Positions 59,726-64,000 of a stretch of 64,000 nucleotides of DNA are shown here, piece by piece (position 1 is the first letter of the stretch; every line of letters begins with the position of its first letter). The notes under the pieces are model-generated. The model had not been told where the DNA came from, searched no databases, and saw only the letters and a program-made list of their open reading frames with translations. The translations under genes were made by a program, and so were the position numbers. The stretch is from an uncultured Lachnospiraceae bacterium (lineage in GTDB: Bacteria; Bacillota; Clostridia; Lachnospirales; Lachnospiraceae), in assembly GCA_947628955.1 (NCBI GenBank), contig CANRBX010000001.1:67931-131930 (forward strand), written 5' to 3'.

Positions 59726-60967
59726 TCATACGCTCATGTAGATGTCCTTCGGCACGTACGCGCGCACAAAGATCCCGTCCGCCTGATACGCCTCCTCGAG
59801 CAGCTCTCCTTTTCTGCGGATCAGCTGAATCACCCCGGCCCGGTCGTACGGATACAGGCGCTCGATATAGATCTTCTGCGCGCGCAGGATCTCGCTGAGC
59901 GCCAGGCGCAGCTCGTCCATACCCTCTCCGGTATGCGCGGAGCAAGGGATGCATTTTTCCGCGCGGAAATCCCGGAATGTCCGCCGGTCCAAAAGCAGGT
60001 CCTGCTTGTTGAACACCGTGACCACCGGCTTGCCCCCGGCGCCCAGCTCCGAGAGCGTCTCATACACGACCTGCATCTGCGCCTCCATCTGCGTACTCGA
60101 CGAATCCACCACATGGATCAGGATGTCCGCACAGCAGACCTCCTCAAGCGTGCTCTTAAACGCCTCCACCAGATGATGCGGCAGCTTCCGGATGAATCCG
60201 ACCGTGTCCGTCAGCAGGATCTCCTGCCTGCCGGGCAGCCGCACGATCCTCGTCGTGGTATCCAGCGTCGCAAACAGCTTTTCATCCTCCATAACGTCCG
60301 CTCCGGTCAGGGTCCGGAAGAGCGCCGATTTTCCGACAGAGGTATATCCCACCAGGGCCACGATCTTCTGCTGCGTTTTCCTGCGCTGCGCGCGGATCAG
60401 CTCACGGTGCCGGATCACTTCCTCAAGCTCGCGCTTCAGATGGCTGATCCTTGTGCGGATCACGCGGCGATCCGTCTCCAGCTTCTTTTCACCAGGTCCC
60501 CTCGTACCAATGCCGCCGCCCAGTCTCGACAGCGAATTGCCCAGACCCGTCAGCCTGGCCGCCCGATAGCGCAGCTGCGCCAGCTCCACCTGCAGCTTGC
60601 CCTCGCTCGACGTCGCATGGCGCGCAAAAATATCGAGGATCAGAAGCGTGCGGTCCATCACCTTGCAGTCAAGCTCCTGCTGCAGGTTGTTCAGCTGCGC
60701 GGGGCTGAGCTCGTCGTCGCAGATGATGCCCGTCGCCTCTGTCTCAAAAAGGAGGTTTCTCACCTCCTCGATCTTTCCTTTTCCGATATAAGTGCCCGGG
60801 TGGATGCTCTCACGGCGCTGGATCAGCATCCCCGCCACCTCGGCGTCCGCCGTGCGCGCCAGCTCCCCGAGCTCCCTGACGGATTCCTCTGTGTCGTCCC
60901 CGGCATCAGCCTGCACCCCGACCAGGATCACCCGCTCCCGTATCTCGTTCCTCATCGTATCCTGCAT
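59726..60967 (-). CDS. hflX: GTPase HflX
   Basis: GGIGTRGPGEKKLETDRRVIRTRISHLKRELEEV; VALVGYTSVGKSALFRTLTG; DTVGFIRKLPHHLVEAFKSTLEE. Confidence 0.95.
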   Translation of the reverse strand: MQDTMRNEIRERVILVGVQADAGDDTEESVRELGELARTADAEVAGMLIQRRESIHPGTYIGKGKIEEVRNLLFETEATGIICDDELSPAQLNNLQQELDCKVMDRTLLILDIFARHATSSEGKLQVELAQLRYRAARLTGLGNSLSRLGGGIGTRGPGEKKLETDRRVIRTRISHLKRELEEVIRHRELIRAQRRKTQQKIVALVGYTSVGKSALFRTLTGADVMEDEKLFATLDTTTRIVRLPGRQEILLTDTVGFIRKLPHHLVEAFKSTLEEVCCADILIHVVDSSSTQMEAQMQVVYETLSELGAGGKPVVTVFNKQDLLLDRRTFRDFRAEKCIPCSAHTGEGMDELRLALSEILRAQKIYIERLYPYDRAGVIQLIRRKGELLEEAYQADGIFVRAYVPKDIYMSV

Positions 60968-61033
60968 TTTCCTTCTCCACCTTGTCCCTGCAGGGCAGAC
61001 CGGGCCGGGGCGCTCCATCCTTCCGGTTCCCGG

Positions 61034-61391
61034 AACCGCCCCGGCGGCGGCATCCGTTTTCCCGCAGAGTTTTCAGCTCCCGGCGCCGACGCCCATTCTC
61101 CCGCAGGGTTTTCAGTTTACGGTACCGGCGCCTGTTTTCCAGGCCAGATCCTCAGCTCCTGGCACCGGCGCCCATTCTCCCGCAGGGTTTTCAGTTTACG
61201 GCACCGGCGCCTGTTTTCCAGGCCAGATCCTCAGCTCCCGGCGCCGGCGCCCATTCTCCCGCAGGGTTTTCAGTTTACGGCACCGGCGCCTGTTTTCCAG
61301 GCCAGATCCTCAGCTCCCGGCACCGACGCCCATTCTCCCGCAGGGTTTTCAGTTTACGGCACCGGCGCCCGCTGCCCGGCAGTGTTCTCAG
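61034..61391. repeat. ~9 x 39/40-bp tandem array with 79-bp higher-order period, starting at the stop codon of the TPR gene
   Basis: tcag markers at 61073, 61112, 61152, 61191, 61231, 61270, 61310, 61349, 61388 (alternating 39/40 bp). Confidence 0.95.
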
Positions 61392-62503
61392 CGCGTCGCC
61401 AGAAACGTCCATTCGCGCGCGCCGGCCTCGTCCGCCGGATAGCGCCGGACGTACTCCTGCGCCTTTGCCTTCGCCGCCACAAAATCCTGTTTCTTCTCGT
61501 AAGCTACGATCTCATTAAAGTACAGCTCCTGCCTGTCGCCGGAATCCAGTGCCAGCCCCTCCGCGATATGGGAGAGCGCCAGATCGTAATCCCCGCTGGC
61601 GATCGCGCAGAGCGCGAGTCCGTTGCAGACCACCGTACTCGTCCCAAACTCTTCCTGAATCTGCCGATATGCCGCCTGCGCATGCACATAATCCTCAAGC
61701 GCCAGATAAACTCTCCCCAGCAGATACATGGCGGGCTCGTATTTCGCCCCCGCCGGCTCCATCAGCAGCAGCTGCGCCTGCTCATAGTCCTCAAGATAAT
61801 AGTAGATCCGCCCGCGGTTGTAATAATGTTCCATATCCTCGCCCTGAATCGCAAGCGCGCTCTGCAGATACTGACTGCCGAGCCCTGAAAGATTCCGCTT
61901 CCGGTAGCACTCATAAATGTCCAGATACAGGTCATAATCCTGGCTGCGCAGAGCGGTCGCGGCGTCAAAATCGGCCTCCGCTTCCTCCGGCATATCCTCG
62001 TACAGCCAGCTTGCGCCCCGCAGGAAATAGGCGTCGGCATCCTCATGCTCCTCCAGGATGCGGTCACATGTGGCGACGGTCTCCTCATAATCTCCGGAGC
62101 GGTACTGGGCAGTGGCAAGATACAGCTCGATATCCAGGACATTTTCCTTCATTTTACTGTCCGCACTCTCAAGCGCGGCCTCAAAGGCCTTTCCCGCATC
62201 CTCATACTGCGCCAGGCCCATGTATGCCAGACCGAGCCCGCGGTAGGCCAGCATCTGCTCTTCCCCGTCCCGGGCCGCCTCCGCAAAGAGCAGCTGCGCC
62301 TGCTCATACTCCCCGGCCTCCAGGGCGCTCACGGCTTCCAGCGTCTTGGCGCCGGTCGCGCCGCCCATCTCGCAGCCGCCGAGCAAAAACAGACTTCCCG
62401 TCAGACAGACAAGCAGGATTTTTCTAAGATGATTATCCGTTCTCATAATTTTATCCCCCGCACTCCAGAGATTTATCATAGCATAAAAGTGCAGAATAGG
62501 CAA
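61388..62503 (-). CDS. tetratricopeptide repeat lipoprotein
   Basis: Lipobox-like LTGSLFLLGGCEMG; TPR motifs (LAYRGLGLAYMGLAQYEDAGKAFEAAL; ALAIQGEDMEHYYNRGRIYYYLEDYEQAQ). Confidence 0.82.
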   Translation of the reverse strand: MPILHFYAMINLWSAGDKIMRTDNHLRKILLVCLTGSLFLLGGCEMGGATGAKTLEAVSALEAGEYEQAQLLFAEAARDGEEQMLAYRGLGLAYMGLAQYEDAGKAFEAALESADSKMKENVLDIELYLATAQYRSGDYEETVATCDRILEEHEDADAYFLRGASWLYEDMPEEAEADFDAATALRSQDYDLYLDIYECYRKRNLSGLGSQYLQSALAIQGEDMEHYYNRGRIYYYLEDYEQAQLLLMEPAGAKYEPAMYLLGRVYLALEDYVHAQAAYRQIQEEFGTSTVVCNGLALCAIASGDYDLALSHIAEGLALDSGDRQELYFNEIVAYEKKQDFVAAKAKAQEYVRRYPADEAGAREWTFLATR

Positions 62504-62613
62504 TATCGCTACTGTTCTTCCCGGCTATTCTGTGATAAAATGATTATTACGATTTTTTCAAAAATTCCCGTTAAAGACCTGCGCCGCCTGCGGGCGGCAG
62601 AATGGAGAGCCAT

Positions 62614-64000
62614 ATGAACTTTAAAAAGACCAGATTTGCCGCCGCATTTGCCGGGATCATTCTCTCCGGCAGTCTTCTTGTCTCATCTGCCGAATCTGCC
62701 TTCCCGGATCTCGAGATCATCTCGATCGATGAAATTCCTTCGCCGCAGACGAATCCTCAGACGGAAGCACAGACAAAGCCGCAGACTGAGGCTCAGACGA
62801 AACCGCAGACTAAGCCACAGACCGAAGCCAAGGTAAAGCCACAGACCGAGGCTCAGACGAAGCCGCAGACCGAAGCGCAGACGAAACCGCAGACTGAGGC
62901 TCAGACAAAACCGCAGGCCGAAGCCAAGGTAAAGCCACAGACCGAGGCTCAAACAAAACCGCAGACCGAGGCTCAAACAAAACCGCAGACTGAGGCTCAG
63001 ACGAAACCGCAGACTGAGGCACAGACAAAGCCGCAGACGAAACCGCAGACTGAAGCCAAGGTAAAGCCACAGACCGAGGCTCAGACAAAACCTCAGACCG
63101 AGGCGCAAACGAAACCGCAGACCGAGACACAGACGAAACCGCAGACTGAGGCGCAGACAAAACCGCAGACCGAAATCAAGACCACGCCCGGAACGGTATT
63201 TGTGGTCGATGGGCGCCCGGAATCAGAAAAATCCGAAACAGAGGCAGAATCTGAAACTGAAACAGAATCCGAATCGGAAACGGAATCCGAAACAGAAGCA
63301 GAAAAAATCCCGGCACAGATGACGCCGGGAGTGTATGAGATCGCAAGCGCCCAGGACCCGGATCTCGTGCTTGACGTCTGTTACTGTACGGTACAGCGGA
63401 CGGACAGCCATATGCTCCAGCTGTACCACTCTCTTGACGTCAATCAGCAGAAATTTTATCTGGAGGCCCTCCCGCATGACCGCTACCGGCTCAGTGTCCT
63501 GCACACCGGGGAGGCGATGACCGCCTCCGGGGATGACGCGGCTGTCTCCATGGCCACAATGAACCGTTCCGACGAAAATCCGGCCGTCTCCATGGCCGCA
63601 ATGAACCGTTCCGGCGAGAGTCCGGCTGTCTCCATGGCCGCAATGAACCGTTCCGGCGAAGACCCGGCCGCGGCGCAGTCCTGGACACTGGAAAAGGCGG
63701 ACGGAGACGCCTGCTACATCCGCTCCGAAAGCGGAAAATATCTGACGCTGGACGATGCCGACGCATGGGCCGGAGTTCCCGTGGTTCTCTCAGAATTCAG
63801 CGGGGAATACAATCAGATGTGGGAATTTCTTCCCTCCTGGATCAGCGCGGACGATACAGCCGATACCGATCCGGCGAACCCCTACGTGAAGAGCGGGCGC
63901 TGCAGCGGGCTTGCGCTCACCCTGCAGTTCGGAACCGAAACGGAAGCCCTGACGGCCGCCGCCCTTGCTGAGCATATGGTCGCCTCGGACGGGCATGAGC
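62614..64000 (+). CDS. secreted repeat protein: (KPQTEAQT)n linker, acidic linker and ricin-type beta-trefoil-like domain (3' truncated by window)
   Basis: Open frame from ATG 62614 with RBS-like ggagag; signal peptide MNFKKTRFAAAFAGIILSGSLLVSSAESAF; not in ORF track because no stop occurs before the window edge. Confidence 0.8.
   Translation, partial: MNFKKTRFAAAFAGIILSGSLLVSSAESAFPDLEIISIDEIPSPQTNPQTEAQTKPQTEAQTKPQTKPQTEAKVKPQTEAQTKPQTEAQTKPQTEAQTKPQAEAKVKPQTEAQTKPQTEAQTKPQTEAQTKPQTEAQTKPQTKPQTEAKVKPQTEAQTKPQTEAQTKPQTETQTKPQTEAQTKPQTEIKTTPGTVFVVDGRPESEKSETEAESETETESESETESETEAEKIPAQMTPGVYEIASAQDPDLVLDVCYCTVQRTDSHMLQLYHSLDVNQQKFYLEALPHDRYRLSVLHTGEAMTASGDDAAVSMATMNRSDENPAVSMAAMNRSGESPAVSMAAMNRSGEDPAAAQSWTLEKADGDACYIRSESGKYLTLDDADAWAGVPVVLSEFSGEYNQMWEFLPSWISADDTADTDPANPYVKSGRCSGLALTLQFGTETEALTAAALAEHMVASDGHE
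62750..63185. repeat. in-frame (KPQTEAQT/KPQTEAKV) minisatellite
   Basis: ~24-bp units cag ac(n) gag gc(n) cag ac(n) aa(r) ccg repeated many times. Confidence 0.95.
63538..63670. repeat. in-frame 3 x 42-bp repeat in a beta-trefoil-like domain
   Basis: VSMATMNRSDENPA / VSMAAMNRSGESPA / VSMAAMNRSGEDPA. Confidence 0.95.

Noticed and set aside
61034-61391. CRISPR array
   Set aside because: Units abut each other with no unique spacers, and no cas genes are seen.
59933-61888. 651-aa plus-strand ORF across hflX antisense and the 39/40-bp array
   Set aside because: Antisense to hflX and the TPR gene; the FSAPGTDAHSPAGFSVYGTG repeats are only the translated tandem array, with no RBS or recognised domain.
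62683-63108. Minus-strand ORF of RLRLCLCLSLRF repeats
   Set aside because: Antisense translation of the KPQTEAQT coding minisatellite.

Overview
A 64 kb chromosomal window of moderately high GC content. It looks like a Clostridia/Lachnospiraceae-type Firmicute, inferred from YesMN/LplABC-type sugar loci, NfeD-FloA, MecA, a split PurH and TEAQT-type surface linkers. Most of it is carbohydrate-uptake loci: (i) the end of a CUT1 ABC operon, two paralogous LacI regulators, a YesL-like protein and a GH32 invertase; (ii) MFS / TIM-barrel isomerase / M20 peptidase / Gfo-Idh / LplBC-SBP / YesN-YesM / AraC; (iii) SBP + 2 permeases + a large glycosidase-like protein + Gfo-Idh + isomerase; (iv) a ribose-type ABC transporter next to a periplasmic-binding-protein/kinase/regulator sensory module. 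Housekeeping genes include the split purH pair, azlCD, mfd, pth, proC, mecA, nrdD and hflX. The strongest unexplained signal is a recurring architecture: at least eight gene 3' ends carry short tandem arrays (15-64 bp units) whose first unit contains the last codons and stop codon of the gene, with further copies running into the intergenic space. In-frame minisatellites occur in several coding regions as well. A second signal is a 176-bp structured intergenic element present twice (28989-29164 and 55192-55367, 6 mismatches by eye), with a partial derivative beside the first copy. I saw no rRNA, convincing tRNA, CRISPR array or transposase. All family names come from reading the translations; no database search was run.
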